Shown here: piece after piece, positions 51,347 to 61,660 of the stretch
Numbering within the stretch: position 1 is the first letter of the stretch
How the letters are laid out: every line of letters begins with the position of its first letter
DNA from: Pedobacter sp. PAMC26386
Lineage (GTDB): Bacteria > Bacteroidota > Bacteroidia > Sphingobacteriales > Sphingobacteriaceae
DNA length: 64,000 nt
Assembly (NCBI GenBank): GCA_014302835.1
Contig: CP060294.1
Location: 1,426,001-1,490,000 of the forward strand
Reading direction: 5' to 3'
Program-made: the position numbers and the translations under genes
Notes under the pieces: generated by a model
The model's input: the letters and a program-made list of their open reading frames with translations, nothing else
What the model was told of the DNA's origin: nothing
Databases searched by the model: none

Positions 51347-52424
51347 AGTATTTCTTTCTAAACCAAAAAGCCAGGTTTACCAACGCAATAAGCGCAGGTA
51401 CTTCTACTAGAGGTCCGATTATTCCTGCAAACGCTTGTCCTGAATTAATGCCGAAAACGCCTATGGCAACCGCTATAGCTAATTCGAAATTATTACCCGT
51501 GGCCGTAAAAGCTATTGCAGTACTTTTTGAGTAATCTGCTCCAAAGTATTTACCGACAATGAAGCTAAGTGTAAACATGATGGAGAAATAGATGATCAAT
51601 GGCAGGGCAATACGGATAACGTCAAATGGGATTTGAACAATTAAACCACCTTTAAGACTGAACATGACTACAATGGTGAATAGTAAAGCGATTAATGTAA
51701 TGGGTGAGATTAAAGGCACGAATTTGGTCTGGAACCACTCTTCTCCTTTGACCCGAAGTAAGGTGTATCTGCTGATTACGCCTAAAGCAAATGGGATCCC
51801 TAAGTAAATCGCAACGCTTTCTGCAATTTGTTTAATGGTAATATGAACTGCTGAACCCTTTAGACCAAAATATGGGGGCAGTACAGTGATGAAAATGTAA
51901 GCGAAAAAACTGTATAGCAGTACCTGAAAGATACTATTCAGTGCAATAAGACCTGCTGCATATTCCCGGTTGCCGTCTGCGAGTTCATTCCATACTACAA
52001 CCATGGCAATACATCTTGCTAAACCAATTAATATTAGCCCCACCATATATTCAGGATAATCTCTTAAAAAGATAATTGCTAAAAAGAACATTAGTAATGG
52101 GCCAATTACCCAGTTCAATAGTAATGAAATACTTAGAACTTTAGTGTCTTTGAATACTTCAGCCATCTTTTCATACTTAACTTTAGCCAATGGTGGGTAC
52201 ATCATTAAAATTAAACCAATAGCCAATGGAATATTAGTTGTTCCATTGGAAAAGGAGGTGATGATGCCAGCAGAGGAAGGAAAGAAATATCCGGTTCCAA
52301 TACCAATTGCCATTGCAAGGAAAATCCATAAGGTTAAGTAGCGATCCAGGAAGCCAAGTTTCTTTCTATCGGTGGCAGGGGTACGGTTGTTAGCACTCAT
52401 TGTTCTGTTTAATGATATAGCCAT
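51327..52424 (-). CDS. acr3: Arsenite efflux permease Acr3
   Basis: 365 residues with ten membrane helices. ACR3 motif [20 protein letters not shown] near helix 3-4 and [20 protein letters not shown] (about 128-147) with the key Cys in ARCIAMV. It exports As(III) from the cytoplasm by proton or membrane-potential coupling. Fourth gene of the ars operon, 37 bp after arsC. Start could be the Met at codon 1 or the second Met (codon 9, MSANNR). Confidence 0.92.
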   Translation of the reverse strand: MAISLNRTMSANNRTPATDRKKLGFLDRYLTLWIFLAMAIGIGTGYFFPSSAGIITSFSNGTTNIPLAIGLILMMYPPLAKVKYEKMAEVFKDTKVLSISLLLNWVIGPLLMFFLAIIFLRDYPEYMVGLILIGLARCIAMVVVWNELADGNREYAAGLIALNSIFQVLLYSFFAYIFITVLPPYFGLKGSAVHITIKQIAESVAIYLGIPFALGVISRYTLLRVKGEEWFQTKFVPLISPITLIALLFTIVVMFSLKGGLIVQIPFDVIRIALPLIIYFSIMFTLSFIVGKYFGADYSKSTAIAFTATGNNFELAIAVAIGVFGINSGQAFAGIIGPLVEVPALIALVNLAFWFRKKYFNLPAL

Positions 52425-52461
52425 TTCTTTATAAAGCTTTATAAAGAAATAGCTATATTTT

Positions 52462-52881
52462 TTAATGAATTAGATTGTCTTTGACAAATTTTGAAGAATA
52501 GACTCTGATCATTTCACGTACTTTTCTGAATTCTTTCATAATTTCTTCTTCTGATCCTGTAGCTTTTGCAGGATCAGGGAAGTTGTAATGCAGTTTAGCT
52601 GCTTTAGTTGGGAAATATGGGCAGCTTTCTTTCGCATTGTCACAAACGGTAATTACATAATCGAAATCAATACTTGCATATTCATTTACATTGTTTGAGG
52701 TATGCCCTGATATATCTATTCCGCTCTCTTTCATTACCTGAATTGCCTTTGGATTTACCCCATGGGTTTCAATTCCGGCGCTATAAATTTCTGCTATATC
52801 GCCTGCAAAATATCTTAAAAAGCCTTCTGCTAATTGACTGCGACAGCTATTGCCTGTACATAATACTAATACCTTTTTCAT
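52462..52881 (-). CDS. arsC: Arsenate reductase ArsC (thioredoxin-coupled LMW-PTP type)
   Basis: 139 residues. P-loop CTGNSCRS (8-15) holds the nucleophile Cys8 and Arg14; a second pair CDNAKESC (about 79-86) supplies the resolving and redox Cys residues, and NFPDPAKA (about 99-106) the general acid Asp. Reduces arsenate to arsenite with thioredoxin, for export by Acr3. Third in the ars operon, 12 bp after DUF6428. Confidence 0.92.
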   Translation of the reverse strand: MKKVLVLCTGNSCRSQLAEGFLRYFAGDIAEIYSAGIETHGVNPKAIQVMKESGIDISGHTSNNVNEYASIDFDYVITVCDNAKESCPYFPTKAAKLHYNFPDPAKATGSEEEIMKEFRKVREMIRVYSSKFVKDNLIH

Positions 52882-52893
52882 AAAGAGATTAAT

Positions 52894-53463
52894 TTAACAA
52901 CAGCCAGAACCTGGTGTGCAGGATTGACCTTCATCAGTTAAGTTGAACAATTGTATTTTCGGCTTTTCGCTTTTAACTTCTGGCGTACAGCATTCCTCAC
53001 CAGTAGCTGTTATTCCGCAACTGCCACCTCTTCCAATCGCTTTACATTGCGTAAAATCAGGGTTGAGATCCACTACGAGATTTTCGCCGTTTACAGTAAT
53101 ACTGCCAGGATACATTTGCCGGGTATCGTAAGCTGAATTGCCAAATTCTATCTTCACTATTCCCAGAGGATTAAGAGGTAAGGATCTCTCTACCAGATCA
53201 ACAATATTTAGTGCTTTATGTACCTGCATGGCTCTTTCACTATCCCTAACTTCGGGTTCCCATAACTGTACAATAATTTCAGTCCATGAATTCATGACTC
53301 CACCACAATCTACTGAAACGATAGGTGCCTGTTTGATTTCAGTGATATGATAAGAGGCGTCTACCCACTTATCGGTTGCGTATTGAAATTGCAGTGTCAG
53401 GTTGGGATGTTGCTCCAATGTTGTTTTAAAGGTGTTCCAGTTTGTTAATTCTGTTGTGTTCAT
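52894..53463 (-). CDS. DUF6428 protein of the ars operon
   Basis: 189 residues. N-terminal about 140 residues match DUF6428, with a conserved SVDCGGVMNSWTEIIVQLWE (about 49-68) and EFGNSAYDTRQMYPGSI (about 106-122). After that a Cys-rich tail appears: CKAIGRGGSCGITATGEECC and the last residues SCTPGSGCC. The tail may bind arsenic or a metal. It lies between arsR and arsC. Function unknown; Cys tail suggests metalloid binding or ferrying. Confidence 0.75.
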   Translation of the reverse strand: MNTTELTNWNTFKTTLEQHPNLTLQFQYATDKWVDASYHITEIKQAPIVSVDCGGVMNSWTEIIVQLWEPEVRDSERAMQVHKALNIVDLVERSLPLNPLGIVKIEFGNSAYDTRQMYPGSITVNGENLVVDLNPDFTQCKAIGRGGSCGITATGEECCTPEVKSEKPKIQLFNLTDEGQSCTPGSGCC

Positions 53464-53501
53464 AATATTGCAATTTAACGATTAATAAAGGTAAAAAAAT
53501 G

Positions 53502-53846
53502 CTAACAGCAGTTAGGTTCACCTTTGTAGGATCCTAGAAAAGCACCTAATTGTAATTCTAATTGTTTCCATACAATTGGGTTAATGCAGTAGCAGACGCT
53601 AACACCTTCAATTGTGCCCTGGATAATGCCTGCATTTTTAAGTTCCTTAAGGTGCTGAGATATTGTTGCCTGGGCTAAACCAAGTTCTTCCACCAAATCA
53701 CCGCAAATACAGGTGTTTGATTTCAGTATCCTTTGGAGGATAGCTATGCGAGCGGGATGAGCCATTGCCTTTAGCAATTGAGACAACTGGTTTTGCTCAT
53801 CTGTAAATATTTCAGTTTTTGTAAGTCCCATAATTATATATTGCAA
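53502..53846 (-). CDS. arsR: ArsR/SmtB-family repressor
   Basis: 114 residues from the ATG at 53846. Winged helix at about 20-90 with the sensor Cys pair near the start helix (SNTCICGDLVEELGLAQATI: Cys-Ile-Cys) and tail Cys (PNCC at the end, CYCINP). As(III) binding releases it from the ars promoter. Heads the operon arsR-DUF6428-arsC-acr3. The upstream Lrp gene is 67 bp away on the same strand. Confidence 0.92.
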   Translation of the reverse strand: MQYIIMGLTKTEIFTDEQNQLSQLLKAMAHPARIAILQRILKSNTCICGDLVEELGLAQATISQHLKELKNAGIIQGTIEGVSVCYCINPIVWKQLELQLGAFLGSYKGEPNCC

Positions 53847-53913
53847 TATTACGATGTATTAATTTGATAAACAAATTAATTTTATATAATTGATCAGTAA
53901 GAATTATCCAGGT

Positions 53914-54384
53914 TTAAAGATTAAGATAGAATGCGGTTTCACGTTTGATTTCTTTTAAAACAAAACTGCTGCTCAATGTGGAGATGTTAGACAAAGAGGA
54001 GAGGTGGGTAACTACGAAGGTATGGTAATCATCTACATCATCTACAACGATCTTTAAAAGGTAATCCTGCCCACCTGCAATACATAATACTTCCAGAACT
54101 TCTTTAAATCGGATAACGGCTTCTTCAAAATTCTTCAGGGTTTCGATAGATTGCTCTTTGAGTGTGACTGTACATAATACTAATAAATGCTTACCTAACT
54201 TTTCCCGGTTAACTAAGGCTACGTATTTTTCAATATACCCTTCTGTTTTTAGTCTTTTAATCCGCTCATGAGTAGGTGAAACACTCAGACCAATCTGGTG
54301 AGCGATATCTTTTGTACTTAATGAAGAATCCTTTTGGAGAATATTTAAGATACGGGTGTCTAGTTTGTCTAATTTATCAATCAT
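53914..54384 (-). CDS. Lrp/AsnC-family regulator
   Basis: 156 residues. HTH at about 5-60 (LDTRILNILQKDSSLSTKDI, LSVSPTHERIKRLKTEGYIE) and RAM ligand domain at about 70-145 (VLEVLCIAGGQDYLLKIVVD). Divergent from the histidine decarboxylase gene with a 162-bp gap, so it likely controls that gene in response to histidine or another amino acid. The arsR operon lies 67 bp downstream of it on the same strand. Confidence 0.9.
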   Translation of the reverse strand: MIDKLDKLDTRILNILQKDSSLSTKDIAHQIGLSVSPTHERIKRLKTEGYIEKYVALVNREKLGKHLLVLCTVTLKEQSIETLKNFEEAVIRFKEVLEVLCIAGGQDYLLKIVVDDVDDYHTFVVTHLSSLSNISTLSSSFVLKEIKRETAFYLNL

Positions 54385-54546
54385 TGTATTTTACTGAAAT
54401 TGGATTCAGTAAGCCACAAATATGATGTTTTTTTCTGTAAAGTAACTCCTGGACAGTGATTTTTACTAAATATGATATAATCAAAGAAAATAATATTGTA
54501 TGTGTCTAATTTTGAAGAATTAAATACCATATATAGATACCATCAA

Positions 54547-55689
54547 ATGAAAACACAATTGAACACTCAGGATAACGATCGTCTGAGTACTTATATGAAA
54601 ATGGCTGAAGAACGCTCAAAATACTTCATCGGGTATCCTATAGCACAAGATTTTGACTATTCGGAGCTTTATCCGTTGCTTAAGCTCCCTTTAAATAACG
54701 TTGGAGATCCATGGGTAGAATCTACTTATGATTTAAATTCCCGTTCTCTGGAGCTGGAAGTATTGGAATTCTTCGCTGAATTATTCAATGCACCAGTAAA
54801 AAACTGGTGGGGATATGTAACCAATGGTGGTTCTGAAGGTAATTTGTATGGTTTGTATGTAGCAAGAGAACTATATCCAAACGGGATAGTTTACTATTCT
54901 GAAGCAACTCACTATAGTGTACAAAAGAACATTCAGTTACTTAACCTGCGTAGTATTGTAATCAGAACGCAGGCAAATGGTGAAATGGATTATGAAGATC
55001 TGAATGCAATGGTGCAAATGCACCGTGATCAGCCAGTAATTATTCTTGCCAATATCGGTACCACGATGATGGAGGCTAAAGATGATTTACAACAGATTCA
55101 GCAGATTCTGCGCAGACAAGCGATTAAAAACCATTATATCCACTGTGATGCAGCCTTAGCGGGTACGTACAGTGCTTTGCTTGACCTTAAACCAGGATTT
55201 GATTTTAATAATGGGACGGATAGCATGGCTATTAGCGGTCATAAATTTATTGGTTCACCAATTCCTTGTGGACTGGTATTAGTGAAGAAGAATTATAAAG
55301 ACAGAATAGGAAAAGCTATCCCTTATATTGGTACAGTTGATACTACCATTACAGGTAGCCGTAATGGTCACAGTCCGATTTTTATGTGGTATGCGATTAA
55401 GAAACTAGGTAAAGAAGGATTGAAGCAGCGTGCCTTGGAGTGCCTGGAAATTGCGGCTTACACAGTTAAAAGTCTGAATGATATTGGTGTTAAAGCCTGG
55501 ACCAATCCATCTGCACTAACTGTTGTATTTCCTGCTCCTTCAATTGCACTGAGACAAAAATGGCAGATTGCAACTGAAGACGGCAATAGTCATGTGATTT
55601 GTATGCCTGGTGTTAGTAAAGAACAGATCGATCATTTTGTTGCTGATCTAAAAAAAGATTTAGTGACAAAAGCACCAGTTATTGGTTAA
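54547..55689 (+). CDS. hdc: Pyridoxal-dependent histidine decarboxylase
   Basis: 380 residues from the ATG at 54547; a TTG at 54496 would add 17 residues, but a TAATTTTG box (54507-54514) lies inside that extension, so the ATG is preferred. PLP group II decarboxylase: NGGSEGNLYGLYVARELYPN (about 92-111), HCDAALAGTY (about 199-208, Asp contacts PLP), and SGHKFIGSP (about 231-239) with the PLP Lys. Makes histamine from histidine. Next to the divergent Lrp regulator. TAATTTTG has no clean -33 partner. Confidence 0.85.
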   Translation: MKTQLNTQDNDRLSTYMKMAEERSKYFIGYPIAQDFDYSELYPLLKLPLNNVGDPWVESTYDLNSRSLELEVLEFFAELFNAPVKNWWGYVTNGGSEGNLYGLYVARELYPNGIVYYSEATHYSVQKNIQLLNLRSIVIRTQANGEMDYEDLNAMVQMHRDQPVIILANIGTTMMEAKDDLQQIQQILRRQAIKNHYIHCDAALAGTYSALLDLKPGFDFNNGTDSMAISGHKFIGSPIPCGLVLVKKNYKDRIGKAIPYIGTVDTTITGSRNGHSPIFMWYAIKKLGKEGLKQRALECLEIAAYTVKSLNDIGVKAWTNPSALTVVFPAPSIALRQKWQIATEDGNSHVICMPGVSKEQIDHFVADLKKDLVTKAPVIG

Positions 55690-55704
55690 TAACTTATCTT
55701 GTTG

Positions 55705-55738
55705 ATCGAGGCAGGGAAGGTGAATTTCCTGCCTCGAT
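55705..55738. terminator. Bidirectional terminator between hdc and the XRE gene
   Basis: Perfect 11-bp stem ATCGAGGCAGG / CCTGCCTCGAT with a 12-nt loop, followed by a T-run (55738-55748), placed between convergent genes. Confidence 0.85.
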
Positions 55739-56341
55739 TTAGTTTTTTATGAGGTCAATATCTTTTATATCGACCCTGCTGTAAACAAGTACTTCCCGGT
55801 TACCATCCTCACCATCCTTTTTCTTCAGTTTTCTTTTCGCAGATTTTAACTTGTTCTTTTGAACGAGGTAATTCAATTTCTGGGAAATCTCTTTGCTGGT
55901 AAAGTCTTTATTATCCTCTTTACAAGCTTCTTTTACTTCCCATACATAGACAGATTTTTCAAACAGAGAACTGGGTACTAGTTTGTGTTCAATATAGTAG
56001 GCGTCTTTTCTTTCGGCTTTAGTCTCCGTGAAATATTCTGGGTTCCCTAGATATGACTCGTAAAACTCCAGTAGTAAAGGAGCTTTTCTGATCTGGCTGG
56101 TGATTTCAAAATTCAGATTTAGGATTTGAGCTCCTTGTAATTTAAACCCGGTACCAATTTTATCTGCTGTTTCTCCGGTAATATTTCTGGTGCCGTTGAG
56201 TAGCGCGTATAGGTGGCTATCAGATATTTTAGTGAACTCGGCAAGGCCACTGATCTCTAGGCCAGCTATTTCCATGATCTTAAGCAAACGCTCTTTGATT
56301 GCTGTGTTATATGCAGCAGTATTTTTATCGCCCATTTTCAA
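55739..56341 (-). CDS. XRE-family HTH protein
   Basis: 200 residues. HTH_XRE at about 15-70 (LLKIMEIAGLEISGLAEFTK, SDSHLYALLNGTRNITGETA) and a C-terminal half (about 120-200) with FEKSVYVWEVKEACKEDNKD and TSKEISQKLNYLVQKNKLKS, a likely winged helix. Architecture recalls the regulator at 28245. Alone, before a 719-bp intergenic region and the SusCD operon; target unknown. Confidence 0.7.
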   Translation of the reverse strand: MKMGDKNTAAYNTAIKERLLKIMEIAGLEISGLAEFTKISDSHLYALLNGTRNITGETADKIGTGFKLQGAQILNLNFEITSQIRKAPLLLEFYESYLGNPEYFTETKAERKDAYYIEHKLVPSSLFEKSVYVWEVKEACKEDNKDFTSKEISQKLNYLVQKNKLKSAKRKLKKKDGEDGNREVLVYSRVDIKDIDLIKN

Positions 56342-57060
56342 ATGGAATAAATAAATAGTCCTAAAAATTATTCAAATAATTTGTATTCTAATTTTATAGT
56401 CGTATATTTACTATACAATATTTCTTAAATAGAAATCACGATAATATGGAGAGACATAATCATAAATATTTTGCAATGCTCTATTTCTAAGGTTTGATAT
56501 CTTAGTTCTTTTGGATAAAAGTAGTCTTGCTGGCCATAGTGGAGGACGGGTCAATAGGTTTGTTGGATACATAGAACCTTACTCAAAACTCTTTATCTGG
56601 CTTTATTTGGCCAGAATTAATTCCAATGTGTGTTGGTTTGTTAAATCTTAATATGCTTAATTCGGTCGAAAATACTCGTTATATTATTCAATGTATTGAA
56701 GGGTCTACTACAGTATGCATAATTTTAACCTCTTGAAATTTATTTAAACAGGGTTTTTAAAGAGCAATATTTTCATTGTTTTTTGTTGCTGATAATTAAT
56801 TCAATTTAAACATTTTGATTTTTAGGTCCGTGTAATTATGGATTTTAAATTAATCCGCTTATTCATTGGAATAAGCTTAGTGGATATGCTTTTTCACAGA
56901 ATTCTGATAAACCATAAATATATCCCGTAACATGAATGTAAACAACATGAAAATCATTGAACCGCCTGATTGATGAATGTAATATAGCTAAGTAGCTTTT
57001 CCTTGCGCTGAAATGGGGTAAGGAGATCAACCAATTACAAATTTAATTAACGAAATAATT
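56342..57060. other. Long intergenic region upstream of the TlpA-SusC-SusD operon
   Basis: 719 bp, AT-rich, no credible ORF on either strand, no strong hairpin and no clear TAnnTTTG near the operon start. Room for a long leader or several promoters. None of the variable stretches in the guide array match it by eye. Confidence 0.55.
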
Positions 57061-58443
57061 ATGAAAAAATTAACGATAAAAATCGTCTTGGCAATGCTTT
57101 GCCTAAATTTTAATACTTATGCGCAACAGGATAAATCTGTTGTTACGGAGAAAACCGGTCTGCAAATAGGGCAGAAGGTACCTGATGTTTTGCTATATAA
57201 TATTCATAACTATAAGACTAAAACAGCAAAGCTTTCGGATTTTAAGGGGAAGTTACTGATTCTGGATTTTTGGGCCACCTGGTGTAGTCCTTGTGTGACA
57301 ATGTTTCCAAAAATGGATTCATTACAGCGGAAATTTGAGGGTAAACTGCAGTTTTTGTCTGTGACTTATCAAAGTGCTAAGGACGTATTGCCTTTTCTGG
57401 TCCGTTTTGAAGAACTACAGAAAAATAAACTTACAATTCCAACAATTGTTCAGGACAAGGAGCTGAATGCGATGTTCCCACATTTACAATTGCCGCACTA
57501 TGTTTGGATAACGCAGGATGGTATCGTTAAGGCGATTACCGGAGATAAGGAGGTAACTGAAGCGATTATAGCTGAAAGTTTATCTGGTAAAGCTATGAAC
57601 CTTGCAGTGAAAGCTGATGTGGCAAGCAAAAAGACTTACGACCCCATGGAACCACTTTTAATGAATAATAATGGGGGGGACGGAAAGAATCTTTTATACC
57701 ATTCCATTTTCACTGGTTATAGTGAAGAGTTAGGTGGCGGTGGATCTGTGGGGCCGCATATTAATGAGAAAGGCATGCGGCTGTGTGAATTCAATAGCAG
57801 CATTCCATGGTTCTATAAGCGTGCTTATGGTGATGGAAGTTTGAAATTTTTCAATAACAATGTTGTTCAGCTTAAAGTTAAAGATCTGGACAAACTGGAG
57901 AGTGAAGGGGAAGGTGCACCAGTGCTCAAATGGATGCAGAAGGGAAATGTATTCAGCTATGAATTATTTGTTCCTACTTATATGGCCAGCCAGTTTTTTG
58001 AGATTATGAAAGGAGATTTGAAACGGATTTTTCCTCAATATACTGCAAAGATAGAAATACAGAAGGTTAAATGCATGGCACTGACACGTATATCTAAAGA
58101 GGATAGGATTAAAACAAAAAATCCTGAATCCAGATCGTATATGGATGCTGATCTGCTTGGGATGAAGCTAATAAATATTTCCTTAGATGCTTTTGTTGAT
58201 CGGTTACAAGCATACTATTTCCAGGGAGCATCTATGCCAGCTATCAATGAAACCCATTACAAAGGCAAAGTTGATTTAGAAATCAAAGGGAATCCGGGAG
58301 ATATTAATAACCTTAATAAATCACTCTTGCCCTACGGGCTGAAATTTAAAGAGGTGAAACGAAAAACGGAGATACTGGTTATCAGAGATACAAAAAACAA
58401 GCCTGTAACGAATAAACAGAATTCTAAACAGCTAGGACGTTAA
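57061..58443 (+). CDS. Exported TlpA/thioredoxin-like protein, SusC partner type
   Basis: 460 residues. Signal peptide (about 1-21, KIVLAMLCLNFNTYAQQ). TlpA-type thioredoxin domain at about 32-180 with active site WCSPC (about 78-82) in LILDFWATWCSPCVTMFPKM. After about residue 185 comes a DUF-like region (MNNNGGDGKNLLYHSIFTGY ... LMGMKLIN) common to SusC-linked redox proteins of Bacteroidota. First gene of the TlpA-SusC-SusD operon, 3 bp before SusC. Likely keeps periplasmic proteins reduced or folds cargo; substrate unknown. Confidence 0.8.
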   Translation: MKKLTIKIVLAMLCLNFNTYAQQDKSVVTEKTGLQIGQKVPDVLLYNIHNYKTKTAKLSDFKGKLLILDFWATWCSPCVTMFPKMDSLQRKFEGKLQFLSVTYQSAKDVLPFLVRFEELQKNKLTIPTIVQDKELNAMFPHLQLPHYVWITQDGIVKAITGDKEVTEAIIAESLSGKAMNLAVKADVASKKTYDPMEPLLMNNNGGDGKNLLYHSIFTGYSEELGGGGSVGPHINEKGMRLCEFNSSIPWFYKRAYGDGSLKFFNNNVVQLKVKDLDKLESEGEGAPVLKWMQKGNVFSYELFVPTYMASQFFEIMKGDLKRIFPQYTAKIEIQKVKCMALTRISKEDRIKTKNPESRSYMDADLLGMKLINISLDAFVDRLQAYYFQGASMPAINETHYKGKVDLEIKGNPGDINNLNKSLLPYGLKFKEVKRKTEILVIRDTKNKPVTNKQNSKQLGR

Positions 58444-58446
58444 ACT

Positions 58447-61400
58447 GTGGAAAAATTCATCTATGTATTCTTGAGTTTACAAATACTTGCATTTGTTAGT
58501 ATTGCTCAACAGCCTTTAAGAGGTAAAGTCTTGTTAGCAGAAGATCATTCATTATTACCCGGGACAATAATCAAACTGGATCAGTTTGATAAAACCTATG
58601 TTAGTAATGATAATGGAGAATTTACCATTCCTGCCCCAAATGGTTTACATGTTTTTCATTTCAGTTATATAGGTTATAAAACGAAAGAAGTTCTTTTAAA
58701 TCTTCCGTATCAAGACAACCTGATCGTCTATTTAGAAAGAGAAGAAAATGAGCTTAAAAATGTAGTGATCAGTACAGGTTATCAAAAGATAACACAAGAG
58801 AAAGCTACAGGTGCTTTTTCAGTTATCAGTAACAAGTTATTTGATAGGAGTGTGGGTACTGATGTGCTTGGTCGTCTGGCAGATGTAGTGCCCGGTCTGA
58901 TTTTTAATAAAAACACTGTTATTGCACAAAAACAAAATAGTATAAGCATACGCGGGCAAAGTACGCTCTTTGCAAATACGAAGCCATTGATCATCATTGA
59001 TAATTTTCCTTATGAGGGTGATATCAATGCGATTAATCCAAATGATGTAGATAACATTACTATTCTTAAAGATGCAGCAGCTGCTTCTATTTGGGGGGCA
59101 AGAGCTGGGAATGGCGTCATTGTAATCAGCACTAAACAGGGGAAATATAAGCAAGCCCTGAAGATTAGCTTTAGTGCTAATGTAATTACAGGCGCGAGGC
59201 CCGATCTTTTCTATGAACCTAAGATGTCATCGGCAGATTATATCGGAATGGAGCAGAAGTTGTTTAGCCAGGGCTTCTATAAGAACGCAGAGCAGTCATT
59301 AATAAATGCACCGTTAACGCCAGTAGTTGAATTGCTGATTGCAAAAAGAGATGGGAAAATAGATGTGAATGAAGCTGATCGTCAAATTGAGGCACTCAAG
59401 AGTGAAGATATAAGACGAGATATCAGCAAATATCTATATAGGAATAGTTTTAACCAGCAATATGCTTTAAATATAATGGGAGGTGACGATAACCAGCGTT
59501 TTACCTTGTCAGTAGGTTATGATAATAACAAAGCTGTTTCAATAGGGAATGGATATAAAAGACTCACTTTAAATGCGAATCATGCCTTCAAAATATTAAA
59601 GGATAAGATGGAGGTTGTGACCGGGTTTTACTATACAAATAGTAAAACGGAGAACAACAGCAATGGAAGTAATGATATTAAGTTCAATAATTCAGCTATT
59701 TATCCGTACGCCAGATTAGTTGACGATTTTGGTAATCCTATAAATATTGCCAGTAATTACAGGCAGGCTTTTTTAGAGTCTTCTTTGCAAAAAGGTTTCT
59801 TAGATTGGAGTTTCAGCCCGTTGAACGAGATCAATCAGGTTAAAAATGTAAATAACACCAATGATTACAGGCTTAATTTTGGTGTAAATTATAGATTATT
59901 CCCTACGTTAAAAGCTGAGATTTTATACCAGTATACCAAAAGCAATGCATATAGCAATAATCTGCATTTGGCTGATAGTTACTATTCACGGAATCTAATT
60001 AATAGCTTTACAACAATAAATAAGGATGGTAGTCTAATCAGAAACATTCCTTTAGGCTCTATAGCTGATAAAAGCTATTCGGAGATCAGTCATCATAATT
60101 TCAGAACGCAGTTGAATTTTAATCAGAGTTGGGGAAATCAGCATCAGCTGACTGCATTGGGTGGTTATGAAGTCAATGATATGAACAGCCAGGGTAATTC
60201 CTTCCGGCTATATGGTTATGACAATGTTCATTCGATAAGCAGACCTGTAGATTATGTTAATTTGTTCCCTCAGTCTTATGCTAAAAACAATTTTTTGCAG
60301 ATACCAAATAATGAAAAGGGGAATGATTTAACAGATCGTTTTTTGTCCTTTTATGTGAACGCAGCTTATACATGGAGACAAAAGTACGCTCTGTCTTTGA
60401 GCGGGAGGATAGATCAGAGTAATCTTTTTGGAGTAAAGACTAATCAGAAAAGTATTCCTTTATACTCGGCAGGTATGGCGTGGAATATTGATCAGGAACA
60501 GTTTTATAATTTAACCTGGCTTCCTTATTTGAAATTTAGGTTTACCTATGGTTATAATGGAAATATTGATAAAAGTATTTCAGGTTATACAACTGCTGTC
60601 TATAATTCGGGAGGTGGTACATATACAGGCTTACCTTATGCCTCTATTGTAAATCCACCAAATCCTGAACTGAGATGGGAAAGGGTTCGAATTGTTAATG
60701 TGGGGCTGGATTTTGGAGGGAAAGGAAGTTCTTTCTCTGGAACTATAGATTTATACCGAAAGTACGGTATGGATTTGATTGGAGACGCATCATTTCCTAG
60801 TTCTACAGGTGTTTCTGTTTTTAGAAGCAATACAGCAAGTACAAGATCTAATGGGCTTGAATTCACCATTAATAGCCGGAATATTAATCGGGAAATTAAA
60901 TGGGACACGAATGTTATTTTTAGTTATAATAAGGAGATAGTTAGCAAATATGAAGTTGAAAATGTTGCCAGTAATTACCTATATGGTGGTGTTGGTGGTG
61001 CTTATCCTTTAGTTGGTAAACCCCTGTACGCGATGTACAGCTATAGATGGGCTGGTTTAAATGCTAAAACTGGCGAAGCACAAGGATACCTGGATGGAGA
61101 TGTTAGCAATGATTATAACAGAATTGTTCAAAGTGCTACTCCTGAAAATCTTGTTTATAATGGGCCATCCCGACCAGCATATTTCGGAGCAATTAGAAAT
61201 ACTATTTCTTATAGAAATCTCTCTATTTCTGCAAATGTGAGTTTCAGATTAGGTTATTATTTTAGACGTAACTCTGTGAATTATAATAACATTCTGAGTG
61301 GTACAGGGGGGCATGGAGATTTTGGTATACGTTGGCAGAATCCTGGTGATGAAAAGATTACTCAGGTACCTTCATTGCCAATAACCAGGGATTTCAATCA

Positions 61401-61650
61401 AAACAACTTTTATGCTAACTCAGAAGTTTTGGTAGAAAAAGGAGATCATTTTCGTTTGCAGGATATAAGAATCAGTTATGATTTTTCGAAAGAAAACTTC
61501 AAATATTTGCCGTTTACACATGCTCAGGTTTTTGTTTATGCCAATAACATAGGTTTGATCTGGACTGCGAATAAGAAAAATATGGATCCAGATTATCAAT
61601 TAATGCCCTTACCACGAACTATTGCTTTTGGTTTAAAAATTGATTTTTAA
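58447..61650 (+). CDS. SusC/RagA-family TonB-dependent outer-membrane transporter
   Basis: 1067 residues from a GTG. Signal peptide, CarboxypepD_reg-like domain (about 23-100: GKVLLAEDHSLLPGTIIKLD), then the SusC signature STGYQKITQEKATGAFSVIS (about 110-129), a TonB plug (about 120-230: SIRGQSTLFANTKPLIIIDN, ILKDAAAASIWGARAGNGVI) and a long barrel. Pairs with SusD at 61661 to import a glycan or peptide. No sigma/anti-sigma genes precede it. Ligand unknown. Confidence 0.92.
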   Translation: MEKFIYVFLSLQILAFVSIAQQPLRGKVLLAEDHSLLPGTIIKLDQFDKTYVSNDNGEFTIPAPNGLHVFHFSYIGYKTKEVLLNLPYQDNLIVYLEREENELKNVVISTGYQKITQEKATGAFSVISNKLFDRSVGTDVLGRLADVVPGLIFNKNTVIAQKQNSISIRGQSTLFANTKPLIIIDNFPYEGDINAINPNDVDNITILKDAAAASIWGARAGNGVIVISTKQGKYKQALKISFSANVITGARPDLFYEPKMSSADYIGMEQKLFSQGFYKNAEQSLINAPLTPVVELLIAKRDGKIDVNEADRQIEALKSEDIRRDISKYLYRNSFNQQYALNIMGGDDNQRFTLSVGYDNNKAVSIGNGYKRLTLNANHAFKILKDKMEVVTGFYYTNSKTENNSNGSNDIKFNNSAIYPYARLVDDFGNPINIASNYRQAFLESSLQKGFLDWSFSPLNEINQVKNVNNTNDYRLNFGVNYRLFPTLKAEILYQYTKSNAYSNNLHLADSYYSRNLINSFTTINKDGSLIRNIPLGSIADKSYSEISHHNFRTQLNFNQSWGNQHQLTALGGYEVNDMNSQGNSFRLYGYDNVHSISRPVDYVNLFPQSYAKNNFLQIPNNEKGNDLTDRFLSFYVNAAYTWRQKYALSLSGRIDQSNLFGVKTNQKSIPLYSAGMAWNIDQEQFYNLTWLPYLKFRFTYGYNGNIDKSISGYTTAVYNSGGGTYTGLPYASIVNPPNPELRWERVRIVNVGLDFGGKGSSFSGTIDLYRKYGMDLIGDASFPSSTGVSVFRSNTASTRSNGLEFTINSRNINREIKWDTNVIFSYNKEIVSKYEVENVASNYLYGGVGGAYPLVGKPLYAMYSYRWAGLNAKTGEAQGYLDGDVSNDYNRIVQSATPENLVYNGPSRPAYFGAIRNTISYRNLSISANVSFRLGYYFRRNSVNYNNILSGTGGHGDFGIRWQNPGDEKITQVPSLPITRDFNQNNFYANSEVLVEKGDHFRLQDIRISYDFSKENFKYLPFTHAQVFVYANNIGLIWTANKKNMDPDYQLMPLPRTIAFGLKIDF

Positions 61651-61660
61651 TTATATAGAT

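Noticed and set aside
56342..57060. A guide target of the dCas12f array upstream of the SusCD operon
   Set aside because: By eye none of the variable tracts match this region; a genome-wide search would be needed to find real targets.
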